From NCBI GenBank assembly GCA_965197565.1, contig CBDANK010000004.1, forward strand, positions 310,001 to 374,000: a stretch of DNA of 64,000 nt, written 5' to 3'. Position numbers and translations under genes: made by a program. Positions 32,191 through 40,452 of the stretch are shown one piece after another (position 1 is the first letter of the stretch; the number at the start of each line of letters is the position of its first letter). The notes under the pieces were generated by a model. That model saw nothing but the letters and a program-made list of their open reading frames with translations, ran no database searches and was not told the origin of the DNA. Source of the DNA: G963667675 sp965197565. GTDB taxonomy: Bacteria > Chloroflexota > Dehalococcoidia > Lucifugimonadales > UBA3495.

Positions 32191-32799
32191 ATGTCTACAG
32201 AAAGACAGCTAGTTTCACAGTTGCACATTTCCCCAATGTCGGGTGGCGGAGTGGAGGTGCGAAGCGGCCAAAGAGTGAAGGTTATCGCGGTTCAGGGGAA
32301 ACAGATAGGCGACCTGTTTGCTTTCGTCTTGGGGTCTACCGACGAATTTCTTTCTCCCGGCCACACGCGCCGCGGGCTTCGGTCCTTGTACCCCGTGCTG
32401 GGCAAGCCTTTTTACAGCAACAAGCTCAACCCGCTGCTGCTCCTGGAGGAGGACACCGTGGGCGTGCATGACTTGACGGCCCCCGCCTGCGACTACTATT
32501 CCTACAAGCAAATGGGCTATGACAACCACCCCAGTTGCCGGAGCAACTTGGTGGGAACGCTGCACCGCTTTGGCTTTACTCCAGAGAGCCTCCCGGACCC
32601 GCACAACCTTTTTCAGAATACCCCGGTTGTCGACCTGGAAGGTCATATAGAGGCTAGAGAGTCCACGGCAAAGCCCGGGGATTACGTGGTGTTAGAGGCG
32701 CTGGCGGACCTTCTGGTGGTTGTAACCGCCTGCTCTGCGGACCACGGACCGTACAACGGGGGCACGCCTACCGACCTCATGCTTGAGGTGTATGATTAA
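32191..32799 (+). CDS. DUF1989 (urea carboxylase-associated) family protein
   Basis: A 202-residue protein of the DUF1989 family, whose members accompany urea amidolyase genes in some bacteria. Conserved parts are LVSQLHISPMSGGGVEVRSGQRVKVIAVQGKQIGDLFAF, the cysteine-containing HDLTAPACDYYSYKQMGYDNHPSCRSNL and TACSADHGPYNGGTPTDL, likely a metal-binding set (Cys and His). Exact function is unknown; no urea genes are present here. A strong ribosome site GAGGAGGA precedes the ATG. The next gene is convergent. Confidence 0.82.
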   Translation: MSTERQLVSQLHISPMSGGGVEVRSGQRVKVIAVQGKQIGDLFAFVLGSTDEFLSPGHTRRGLRSLYPVLGKPFYSNKLNPLLLLEEDTVGVHDLTAPACDYYSYKQMGYDNHPSCRSNLVGTLHRFGFTPESLPDPHNLFQNTPVVDLEGHIEARESTAKPGDYVVLEALADLLVVVTACSADHGPYNGGTPTDLMLEVYD

Positions 32800-32839
32800 G
32801 TTGACTGCGCGGTAGGAATTGCTTATGCAGGGGGGCTGG

Positions 32840-34441
32840 CTACCAGCCGATGGCGCAACCGTCTTTGCGAGGCTCCGATGCCCCCCGCAGTACACCGGTG
32901 TCACTGTCCCGCTGAATCAGTTGAGCGCCGCCGAAACCTCCCGCGGTTCCTCGTTGATAGCCCTGGACGGTCCTGGTCCGATGGCCCTGGCGCTCCAGTT
33001 CCCGCACTACGTCGGGAGCGATTCCTTCTTCCAGGGCCACCGAGTCCCGGCTGACCATAAACCTCAAGGCATTGAGCGCGGCTTGGGGCTCCATCCCGTG
33101 GTCCACCACGTTGCTGATCAGTTGCAAATGGCCTTGGGGTTGCATGAAAGCGCCCATGACCCCGTAGCACAAGTACAGTTCCCCGTCCACCGTGGCTATA
33201 GCCGGGATAATAGTGTGGTAGGGACGTTTGCCGGGAGCCAAAGCATTGGGGTGGCCCGGGTCCAGAGAAAACAGGGCGCCCCGGTTGTGCAGGACGATGC
33301 CGGTGCCGGGCACCACCATGCCGGCCCCGAAATTCTCGTAAATGCTGTATATAAATGAGCAGGCGTTGCCCTGTCCGTCCACGCAACTAATGTATACTGT
33401 GTCGCCTCCGCCGTGGACCATGCCGTAAGGAGCGGATGTCATGGCCTTGTTGGCATCGATCAGCGCCCGCCGAGACTTGGCGTACTCCTTGGAGAGCAAC
33501 TCTTGGGTAGGGACCCATGATTTCGCCGGATCGGCCAAATAGTGAAATGCGTCGGCGAAAGCCAAGCGCATCGACTCCACCAAGTGATGATAGGTCTCGG
33601 GGCGCTGGCTGCCCATGCCCCGGATGTCGAATCCCTCGGCGATGTTAAGGGCCTCCAGGGCGGCGAGTCCGTGGCTGCTGGGAGGGCATTCCCAGCAGGT
33701 CACTCCCCGGTAGTCGGTAGATATGGGTTCCTCCCAGTTGGAGACGTGGTTGGCTAGGTCCTCGGGGGAAAGCCAGCCGCCTTGCTCTTCAACGAAAGCC
33801 GCTATTCTCTTCCCGGTCTCCCCTTTATAGAAAGCCTCGGCCCCTCCCTCGGCAATGACGCGCAGAGTGCGGCCCAATGTTGGTAGGCGCATTACTTCGC
33901 CTTGCTTGGGCGGACGGCCTTGGAGCAGCATCTCCTCTCCCGAAGGCAACTGAGACAGCTTGTCCAGCCCGCCGGACCACTGAGTAGCGATAACATCCGA
34001 GACAGGGAATCCTTCTTCGGTGTAGCGAATAGCCGGTTTCAGCACCTCCGAAAGGGGCATGGAGCCGCAGGCATTGATCAGTGTTTCCCAACCATGGACC
34101 GCTCCGGGGACCGTTACGGTGTGAACTCCGGAGCCGGGCATCCAGTCGAAACCCTTAGACCTTAGCTCTTGCAGCGAAGCTGCCGCCGGGGCGCGTCCAC
34201 TTCCATTGATGGCGCTTACTTTCTTGTCACGATTGTTCCAGACCAGGGCGAACATATCTCCGCCCACGCCGGTGGACATCGGCTCCACCACGTTGAGGAC
34301 CGCCGCGGCGGCTACTGCCGCGTCTACAGCGTTACCCCCTTGGAGCATCATCCGCAAGCCGGCCACCGCCGCCAAAGGCTGGCTGGTGGCCGCCATCCCA
34401 TTTTTCGCCAGGACAGTTGAGCGCCGCGAGTCAAAGAACAT
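32840..34441 (-). CDS. ggt: Gamma-glutamyltransferase family protein
   Basis: An N-terminal-nucleophile hydrolase of 533 residues that transfers or hydrolyses gamma-glutamyl groups, or a related amidase. GGNAVDAAVAAAAVLNVVEPMSTGVGGDMFALVW near the N-terminus is the family signature. The autocleavage site and new N-terminal nucleophile is Thr348 in HGGGDTVYISCVDGQGNACSFIYSIYENFGAG, which would split it into large and small subunits. There is no signal peptide, so it is probably cytoplasmic. ATG 34441 (FFDSRRSTVLAKNGMAATSQPLA) follows GGAG; the frame is open 315 bases further upstream but that part shows no family similarity. Confidence 0.9.
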   Translation of the reverse strand: MFFDSRRSTVLAKNGMAATSQPLAAVAGLRMMLQGGNAVDAAVAAAAVLNVVEPMSTGVGGDMFALVWNNRDKKVSAINGSGRAPAAASLQELRSKGFDWMPGSGVHTVTVPGAVHGWETLINACGSMPLSEVLKPAIRYTEEGFPVSDVIATQWSGGLDKLSQLPSGEEMLLQGRPPKQGEVMRLPTLGRTLRVIAEGGAEAFYKGETGKRIAAFVEEQGGWLSPEDLANHVSNWEEPISTDYRGVTCWECPPSSHGLAALEALNIAEGFDIRGMGSQRPETYHHLVESMRLAFADAFHYLADPAKSWVPTQELLSKEYAKSRRALIDANKAMTSAPYGMVHGGGDTVYISCVDGQGNACSFIYSIYENFGAGMVVPGTGIVLHNRGALFSLDPGHPNALAPGKRPYHTIIPAIATVDGELYLCYGVMGAFMQPQGHLQLISNVVDHGMEPQAALNALRFMVSRDSVALEEGIAPDVVRELERQGHRTRTVQGYQRGTAGGFGGAQLIQRDSDTGVLRGASEPRKDGCAIGW

Positions 34442-34667
34442 ATACGGGCCGCTCCATAGAAATGAACTGGGAAATGAACCGTCAATAGCCCGGCCCAGCC
34501 CCTGCCTGGGGCCGGGCCATTTTAACACAGACGGACCCGCCCGTCGTTGGACCGGCCCAAATGGCAGGGGCTGTGGTAACATAAGCTCGGTCCAAATCCA
34601 TAAGGTCATCACCAAATCCCAACCGGCGGCTGTTCGCCCGCGGTTGTTAGCTTTAGGAGGAAAGATC

Positions 34668-35138
34668 GTGGCTGTTGAGGTTGGCCAAGTGGCCCCTGAG
34701 TTTAGTTTGTATGACCAGGACCGCAAAGAGCGGTCGCTAAGCGAATTTCGGGGCAAGAATGTGGTTCTAGCCTTTTATCCGGGTGCGTTCACCGGGACCT
34801 GCACCACGGAGATGTGCGCTCTAAGGGACCGGACCAGCGAGTTGAACTCGCTGAACGCCCAGGTACTGGGCATCAGCGTGGACCCTCCCTTTGCTCAAAA
34901 AGCCTGGGCCGACGCCAACAACCTGAACTTCCCGGTCCTGAGCGACTTCAACCGCCAGGTGGTGGACCAGTACGACGTAGCCCTACCCAACCTGGCTGGG
35001 CTGCAGGGTTACACCGCCGCCGACCGGGCGGTGTTTGTGGTGGACAAGGAAGGGGTGGTCCGCTACAAGTGGTTGGCGCCGTCGCCGGTCAACGAGCCGG
35101 ATTATGAGGAACTTCGCAAAGCGTTGGCTAGTCTTTGA
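34668..35138 (+). CDS. Peroxiredoxin (AhpC/TSA, AhpE/BCP-like)
   Basis: A 156-residue thiol peroxidase. The start GTG has AGGAGG eight bases upstream. The sequence has VGQVAPEFSLYDQD, then VVLAFYPGAFTGTCTTEMCALRD with peroxidatic Cys45 and another cysteine at 50 (a 1-Cys or atypical 2-Cys arrangement), and VLGISVDPPFAQKAWADANNLNFPVLSDF. It reduces hydrogen peroxide and organic hydroperoxides. Its 3' end overlaps the convergent LLM gene by 11 bases, so antisense pairing of the two transcripts is possible. Confidence 0.9.
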   Translation: MAVEVGQVAPEFSLYDQDRKERSLSEFRGKNVVLAFYPGAFTGTCTTEMCALRDRTSELNSLNAQVLGISVDPPFAQKAWADANNLNFPVLSDFNRQVVDQYDVALPNLAGLQGYTAADRAVFVVDKEGVVRYKWLAPSPVNEPDYEELRKALASL

Positions 35139-36150
35139 TGCCGAAGGCTTCGGCCACCAGTTCATAGGAGCGGACCCTTTCCTGGAACCCGTAGCAGGTG
35201 GTGACCACACTGAGGTCGGGCGTCTGATAGGCTTCAGCGATGGCCAGCATCCCCTCCTTTACTTGTTGGGGGTTTCCGTCCATACAGAGCCTTACGTACT
35301 GCTGTACGTAATGCCATTCATTGGGCCGGTAAACATAAGCCAGAGCTTCCTCCGGCGTGGGTATGCCCTTGGCCCGTCCGGTGACCGACTGCAACCGCGC
35401 CAAGTTGCGGCTGGAAGCCAGGCGTAGGGCTTCTTCCTCCGTTTCGGCGCATAGGACCTGGACTCCCACATTGACCAGAGGCTCTGACAGATACTCGGAA
35501 GGCTGGAAATTCTTCCGGTACCCTTCGACGATGGCCGGGCCCTCCTCGACCCCGATGCCAAAAAAGTGGGCGTAAGCAAAGGGCAGGCCAAACTGGGCCG
35601 CCATATAGGCGCTTTCGTACCGGGAACCCAGCAACCAGACCTGAGGCATCTCGGGGTAGCCCGGGCCGGCCTGGATGTCGGAGAAAACATGCTCGGGATG
35701 CAATCTGCCGGAAAGGTGCCCCAACAGGTCCAATACCTGTTGGGGGTAATGCGATATGTCATGGGGCCGGCCTGGATAGGTCAACGCGACCGCAGTCAAT
35801 TGATCGCTGCCGGGGGCGCGTCCCACTCCCAAGTCGATACGACCAGGATGCACCGCCGCCAACATGCGGAAGTTTTCCGCAACTTTGAAGGCACTGTAAT
35901 GGGACAGCATGACCCCGCCGGAGCCGACTCGTATAGACTTGGTCCGGCTGGCTACCAAGCCAGCGAGGACTTCCGGGCTGGTGCCAGCATAATTGGGCAG
36001 GCTGTGGTGCTCAGCCAACCAGTAGCGTTGGTAGCCCATAGCCTCCACAGCCACGGCCAGCTCGATGGTTTCCCTTAGACCGTCGCCGGCAGTGCCCCCG
36101 GCCCGCACCGGCGACTGGTCGACTACGCTCAGCACAAGCTTTTGGTCCAC
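35128..36150 (-). CDS. LLM-class flavin-dependent oxidoreductase (MsnO8/YhbW-like)
   Basis: A luciferase-like monooxygenase of 340 residues, from a different LLM branch than the other four in this window. It has LSVVDQSPV at the N-terminus, then RYWLAEHHSLPNYAGTSPEVL, IRVGSGGVMLSHYSAFKVAENFRMLAAVHPGRIDLGVGRAPGSD, and WLLGSRYESAYMAAQFGLPFAYAHFF, all as in MsnO8/YhbW proteins. I chose GTG 36150, seven bases after GGGAG; another GTG is two codons upstream. It converges on the peroxiredoxin gene. Confidence 0.9.
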   Translation of the reverse strand: MDQKLVLSVVDQSPVRAGGTAGDGLRETIELAVAVEAMGYQRYWLAEHHSLPNYAGTSPEVLAGLVASRTKSIRVGSGGVMLSHYSAFKVAENFRMLAAVHPGRIDLGVGRAPGSDQLTAVALTYPGRPHDISHYPQQVLDLLGHLSGRLHPEHVFSDIQAGPGYPEMPQVWLLGSRYESAYMAAQFGLPFAYAHFFGIGVEEGPAIVEGYRKNFQPSEYLSEPLVNVGVQVLCAETEEEALRLASSRNLARLQSVTGRAKGIPTPEEALAYVYRPNEWHYVQQYVRLCMDGNPQQVKEGMLAIAEAYQTPDLSVVTTCYGFQERVRSYELVAEAFGIKD

Positions 36151-36623
36151 GCACACACTCCCATGTATATATAATTGGGCCTTAGCTCGGCCGCAACCCT
36201 TGCCCCCCAAGGCAATCGCCTTTGAATAAAATCAACCCGGTCATTCCAGCGAAGGCAGGAATCCACACTTCTAATTCGCCTATGCTATCACGGCAATCGG
36301 CCACATAGCGGCCCTTGGACTCAGGGCATATGCAAAATCGTCCCCTCTCCCTTTGGGAGAGGGACAGGGTGAGGGGCGTTCCCAGCGTAACAGCCATGTT
36401 TGGTGTGAAGGCTTTCCCCTCATCCTAACCTTCTCCCCAGGGGAGAAGGGACTTTGCCCTGCCTTGGACTCCGGCTTTCGCCGGAGTGACGGATGGGTTG
36501 CTTCTAATGCGATAGCCCTGCTTTGCCCTACCGATGCTGGGAGGGGCCGGGAACCTGACATATAGTTGAAGAACGAAGCACCAAGTCTTGCTTCGGCGGG
36601 CGCAGCAGTGGCCAGGAACTAAG
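36151..36623. other. Intergenic region with a family E element
   Basis: No gene is supported in these 470 bases. AT-rich TATATATAATTG at 36164-36175 may be part of the LLM promoter. The family E element occupies 36323-36461 and is followed by a CTCCGGCTTTCGCCGGAG palindrome (36470-36487), also seen at 4513, 8522 and 63541. Confidence 0.6.
36323..36461. repeat. MITE-like element, family E, copy 1
   Basis: A 139-base element beginning AGGGCATATGCAAAATC and ending GACTTTGCCCTG, with inner hairpin CCCTCTCCCTTTGGGAGAGGG. It is flanked by an exact 10-base direct repeat CCTTGGACTC (36313-36322 and 36462-36471), a target-site duplication. The body matches 46015-46146; the right terminal repeat has lost a few bases. 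Confidence 0.78.
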
Positions 36624-37769
36624 TCAGTTTGCGATGAAGTCGAACTGCTCGAACTGGCCGTTCACGATGAGATCAGGGTCCAAGCCCAGCCACTTGTCCA
36701 GTATCGTAGCGTAAGTGGACCGGAAGTCGTTGTTGAAGTGCAGGTCGCCCTCCAGTTGGTCTTTCTCTTGGAGCGAAGGATACTCCCCGTAGAAGCCTCC
36801 CTTCACTGGGTCGCCGATGGCGAAGGCTACGCCGCCCGACCCGTGGTCACAGCCGGTGCCGTTGTCCTTGATCCGCCGGCCGAACTCGGAAAAGACCAGG
36901 ATGACAGCATCCTTCTCCAAGCCGTGCTCCGCAAGGTCGTTGGTGAAGTCGCTAATTGCCGTGGAGACATCCTGCCAAAGTTTGGCGTGGGCTTGCAGCT
37001 CGTTGCCGTGGGTGTCGAAGCTCGTGTGGGTTGCGTAGTAGACCCTGGTACCCAGACCGGCGCACATCACCTGAGAAATGTGCTTAAGGTTTTGCGCTAT
37101 AGGATTGTCGGCGTATTCCACGTTGGAGCTATACATTGCCGGAGCGGTCCTTAGTGTATCGGCCCCCTTCAAAGCATCGGTCCCAGCTTGGGCCAAGACT
37201 TGGGCTACGGCGTCCTTGCCCGGCGTCGGGCCGTACATCCGGCTGAAGGTGTCCAGAGCATACCTCCGCTTCATCTCATCTTCCAAGTCCGGCAGAAGCC
37301 CGTAGGTCTCCAGATTGCCCACCGACGCCACCGGGACACCCTTGCAGACCAAGACCCTGGGCAGGCCGCGTCCGAAGTTCACCCCGGTCAGCACGTTTTC
37401 ACTGGTGGGGTCCAAGTCTCTTATCGCGGCGCCCAACCAGCCCTCCGTTCCTACTTTGTCAGGCTCCGCTGTGTACCAGATGTCCCTGGACCGGAAATGG
37501 GAGCGGTTCGGTTTGGGATAGCCGATGCCATTGATGACGGCCAGGTTTCCCGCATCCCAAAGGTCCTTGAAGGGGGCGATGCTGGGATTGAAGCCAAGTT
37601 GGCCGTCTATCTTCAGGACCTCTTCCTGGGGTATGCCGATATTTGGACGGAAATCATAGTACAGTCCATCGCTATAGGGGATTACTGTGTTCAGGGCGTC
37701 GTTTCCGCCGGCAAGTTCTATCACAACCAGCGACCGGTCCCTATTATGGTCCCTACTAACGGAAGTCAT
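36624..37769 (-). CDS. DUF1501-domain protein
   Basis: A 381-residue member of the DUF1501 (alkaline-phosphatase-like fold) family. Typical parts are SLVVIELAGGNDALNTVIPYSDGLYYDFRPNIGI, the mid region RSHFRSRDIWYTAEPDK, THTSFDTHGNELQAHAKLW and VFSEFGRRIKDNGTGCDHGSGGVAFAIGDPVKGG. Family members usually have an N-terminal Tat signal; here the protein starts directly before the domain and no signal is seen. It is the last gene of the DUF1800-NHL-DUF1501 set, 19 bases after the NHL gene. The pair is common in Chloroflexota and Planctomycetota; the biochemical role is unknown. Confidence 0.87.
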   Translation of the reverse strand: MTSVSRDHNRDRSLVVIELAGGNDALNTVIPYSDGLYYDFRPNIGIPQEEVLKIDGQLGFNPSIAPFKDLWDAGNLAVINGIGYPKPNRSHFRSRDIWYTAEPDKVGTEGWLGAAIRDLDPTSENVLTGVNFGRGLPRVLVCKGVPVASVGNLETYGLLPDLEDEMKRRYALDTFSRMYGPTPGKDAVAQVLAQAGTDALKGADTLRTAPAMYSSNVEYADNPIAQNLKHISQVMCAGLGTRVYYATHTSFDTHGNELQAHAKLWQDVSTAISDFTNDLAEHGLEKDAVILVFSEFGRRIKDNGTGCDHGSGGVAFAIGDPVKGGFYGEYPSLQEKDQLEGDLHFNNDFRSTYATILDKWLGLDPDLIVNGQFEQFDFIAN

Positions 37770-37788
37770 ACAGCCTCTCCTTTCATGT

Positions 37789-38817
37789 TCATGCGCTGCG
37801 CTTGTAGACCTGGATCCTGTGGCGATTGCTCTCGGTCACGTATAGAAATCCGGCCCGGTCGAGCTTGATTGACGCCGGGGCCCAGAAGTATTTCTCAATG
37901 TGGGACGATTCTTCGTGGGGGTCGGCAACGAAGTAGTCTATTTCCAGCTCCAGGTCTGCTCTGGAGCGTGCTTCCCCTTCCTGTATATTGACGCTCAAAA
38001 AATTCTCCGCCCAGTTGGACAGTGTGGACTGTCCCCTGACCTTGGCAACGAACCCGCCCTCGGCGTCGAGCACCTGCACTCTCTCGTTGCCCCAGTCCGA
38101 CACGTAGATATAGCCGTCGTTGTCAACGGCGACGCCGGACGGACGGTGGAACTCCCCGTCTCCATTACCCGCAGCGCCGTAGGTGGCGAGACACTCTCCG
38201 TTGGGCGCGAATCTCTGGATGCGGTCGTTGCCCCAATCGGCCACGTACAGATTCTCCTTGGCATCCACTGTCACGCCCCAAGGCAGGCTGAGGGTTCCAG
38301 CACCGTCAACTTGCCTGCCAAAACTCAACAGGAACCGGCCATCAGACGTGAATTTTTGCACCCGGTTGTTATAGGTGTCCGCCACGTACAAACAGTCTTG
38401 GCTATCGAAGGCTATGCCCGAGGGAGTATTCAACTCTCCTTCTCCGCTCCCGTAGGCGCCCCACTGGGACAAGAACCGGCCGGAATGGTCGAAAACACTG
38501 ATGCGGTGCAAGTGCTCATCACTTACGTAGACCCGGCCTTGGCTGTCAACCGCAGCAGCAGAAGGCGATATAAACTGGCCGCCGCCTTCCCCAAAGGAGC
38601 CGAAGTTGCCAAAGTACCCGCCCTCCGCGTCGCACATGGTGACCCGAACCCCTCTGGGGACCTCTGGTTGGGAACGGTTCACCACGTACAGCCTATCGTC
38701 CTTGCCGACGGCGGTGTCCGTGGGGACATAAAACCCCCGTCCTTCCATGGTGGTCATACCCACGGTGAAGCAGTATTCCAGGAAGTCCCGCTTTGACTTG
38801 GTATGGATGGCGCTCAT
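37789..38817 (-). CDS. NHL-repeat beta-propeller protein
   Basis: A 342-residue protein made of about six NHL blades. Repeats such as GGGQFISPSAAAVDSQGRVYVSDEHLHRISVFDHSGRFL, GELNTPSGIAFDSQDCLYVADTYNNRVQKF, LSLPWGVTVDAKENLYVADWGNDRIQRFAPNG and GEFHRPSGVAVDNDGYIYVSDWGNERVQVLD follow each other at about 47-residue spacing. Propellers of this kind bind proteins or RNA or act as lyases; no catalytic set is evident. It has no signal peptide. It sits 43 bases after DUF1800 and 19 before DUF1501, which points to a three-gene operon. Confidence 0.88.
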   Translation of the reverse strand: MSAIHTKSKRDFLEYCFTVGMTTMEGRGFYVPTDTAVGKDDRLYVVNRSQPEVPRGVRVTMCDAEGGYFGNFGSFGEGGGQFISPSAAAVDSQGRVYVSDEHLHRISVFDHSGRFLSQWGAYGSGEGELNTPSGIAFDSQDCLYVADTYNNRVQKFTSDGRFLLSFGRQVDGAGTLSLPWGVTVDAKENLYVADWGNDRIQRFAPNGECLATYGAAGNGDGEFHRPSGVAVDNDGYIYVSDWGNERVQVLDAEGGFVAKVRGQSTLSNWAENFLSVNIQEGEARSRADLELEIDYFVADPHEESSHIEKYFWAPASIKLDRAGFLYVTESNRHRIQVYKRSA

Positions 38818-38860
38818 TATCCTCCTTGGCTTACTGAAGGGGTCCTCATAAGCGGCCCGC

Positions 38861-40300
38861 CTAAGCGCGCTGAAACTCGTGGGTCGAAGCGATCATCCGC
38901 AGTACTTCCAAGATGCGCTGGCGGGCTTCCCCATCGGGGTCTTCCGGGCTTAGCCGTAGGTCGCCGCCGATTGAGGCGAACTGGACCAACTCCTTTCGGG
39001 TGTCGTCGGATACGTCAAGGGACCCTACTTGGTGCAAAGCCGCTTCCACCAGACCCTCGGGAGAAATGACGCTCTCTTTCCTTGAAGCGACCCCCCCAAT
39101 CATGGCTTGGACCCCCGGTTTATTCGCGTCCCCCAACTGCCGGGCAGCGAAGTTCACCCGCTCCACCAGGCTGCCGGTATCGAGCCAATCAGTGCCTTGG
39201 TGCCATCCTTCAACGCTGGGCGGGTTGTTGATCGCTTGTCCCATGTAAAGGGCCTGAAAGTATCGCTCCATCACTTCACGGCGAGGCCGGTCAAACTCGC
39301 CGGTCAACCGAAGCACCCCCGCTACCAGTTCCACCGGGCTCTTGACCTTAGCATACCAAGAGCTCCGGGACTTGAAGAAATCAGCGTTGAACAACACTCT
39401 TAACATTCCGGCGATGTCGTAGTTGCTATCGAAATAGGCCTGAGCGAGTTGCTCGATCGCTTGGGGGTCGGCGGAGGGCGTGTAGGGCCACTGGGGCACC
39501 CCCGGTTCGTCGGCCACGAAGAAGCTGTACAGGTGCCTGGCAATAAAGCGGGCCGTGGCTTGCTGCTGGCAGATGATGTCAATTACGTCCTCGCCATTGA
39601 AACGGCCCCGCTGCCCCAGAAATTCCTTCTCTCCGTCATCGTGGTCCTCGGGATGATACTCGAAGTGCCAAGATATCCGGCCGTAGGGCCAGTCCGAGTC
39701 CCTCTGGGAACGCAACTCCATGTACTCTTTGTTGGCAATGGTCCAGCCGGTGAAGGCGCGGGCGCACTCCTTGACGTCCTCCTCGCTATAGTTGCCCACC
39801 CCCATCGAGAACAACTCCAGAAGCTCGCGGCCGTAGTTCTCGTTGATGGCTCCTTTGTGGTTGTCCTGGTTGTCCAGCCATATAATCATAGCGGGGTCTT
39901 TGGACAACTCTACCAGGAGGTCCCGGAAGCTGCCCATGCCGTGGCGCCGGAACATCCTTATCTGGTCCGACAGGGCTTTGCCGTGAATGACTTTAGGGTA
40001 TCCGGTGGCAAAGATGCCGTGCCAAAAAAGGGCCATCTTCTCCCGCAGCGGAGTGGATGAGGTGGCCATGCGGTAAAGCCAGTTTGGGCCGGAGGAGTTT
40101 TGGTTCAGCATTCCGGAAAGCTCGGGTTGGAAACGTCGAATCAAGTCGTCTCCCATCCTCCGCTCCTCGCCGGGATCAAGCAACTCCTCGACAGTAGCCT
40201 CGTATCCCTTGGTTGCGTAGGCGTCGAGTTGATTTCGGGTGGCTCCAAAGCCGGCCCGGCGCATTAGGTGTGCAATCAGTTCCATGTCGCTGTTTCCCAT
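38861..40300 (-). CDS. DUF1800-domain protein
   Basis: A 479-residue protein of the DUF1800 family, typically paired with DUF1501. Conserved parts are ELIAHLMRRAGFGATRNQLDAY, EKMALFWHGIFATG, IMIWLDNQDNHKGAINENYGRELLELFSMGVGNYSEEDVKECARAFTGWTI, HDDGEKEFLGQRGRFNGEDVIDIICQQQATARFIARHLYSFFVADEP and the C-terminal PPSVEGWHQGTDWLDTGSL. Biochemistry is unknown. It is the first gene of the minus-strand operon; the divergent MFS gene begins 152 bases away, so promoters for both lie in 40301-40452. Confidence 0.9.
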   Translation of the reverse strand: MGNSDMELIAHLMRRAGFGATRNQLDAYATKGYEATVEELLDPGEERRMGDDLIRRFQPELSGMLNQNSSGPNWLYRMATSSTPLREKMALFWHGIFATGYPKVIHGKALSDQIRMFRRHGMGSFRDLLVELSKDPAMIIWLDNQDNHKGAINENYGRELLELFSMGVGNYSEEDVKECARAFTGWTIANKEYMELRSQRDSDWPYGRISWHFEYHPEDHDDGEKEFLGQRGRFNGEDVIDIICQQQATARFIARHLYSFFVADEPGVPQWPYTPSADPQAIEQLAQAYFDSNYDIAGMLRVLFNADFFKSRSSWYAKVKSPVELVAGVLRLTGEFDRPRREVMERYFQALYMGQAINNPPSVEGWHQGTDWLDTGSLVERVNFAARQLGDANKPGVQAMIGGVASRKESVISPEGLVEAALHQVGSLDVSDDTRKELVQFASIGGDLRLSPEDPDGEARQRILEVLRMIASTHEFQRA

Positions 40301-40452
40301 GTAACTCCTCCCAATAGACAGCGTTTTCCACCCACAAGCTAGCTGAACCGAACACTTCCCAGGATTGTAGAGGCGCGGTGATGCCGAGTCAAGCAGTAGC
40401 CAAGGTGGGGAGGTAGCAGTAAGATGAATGCCTTCGGTTAGTGGATATATAA

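Noticed and set aside
34488..34525. GC-rich hairpin between ggt and peroxiredoxin as terminator
   Set aside because: Both flanking genes point away from it, so no transcript needs to end there; may be part of a 5' leader.
32840..34756. 638-residue version of the gamma-glutamyltransferase
   Set aside because: The first 105 codons show no family similarity and lack a ribosome site; the start at 34441 fits.
36323..36461. Pair of rho-independent terminators at the CCCTCTCCC/GGGAGAGGG stems
   Set aside because: The stems are inside family E elements and lack T-tracts, so they are better explained as transposable-element structure.
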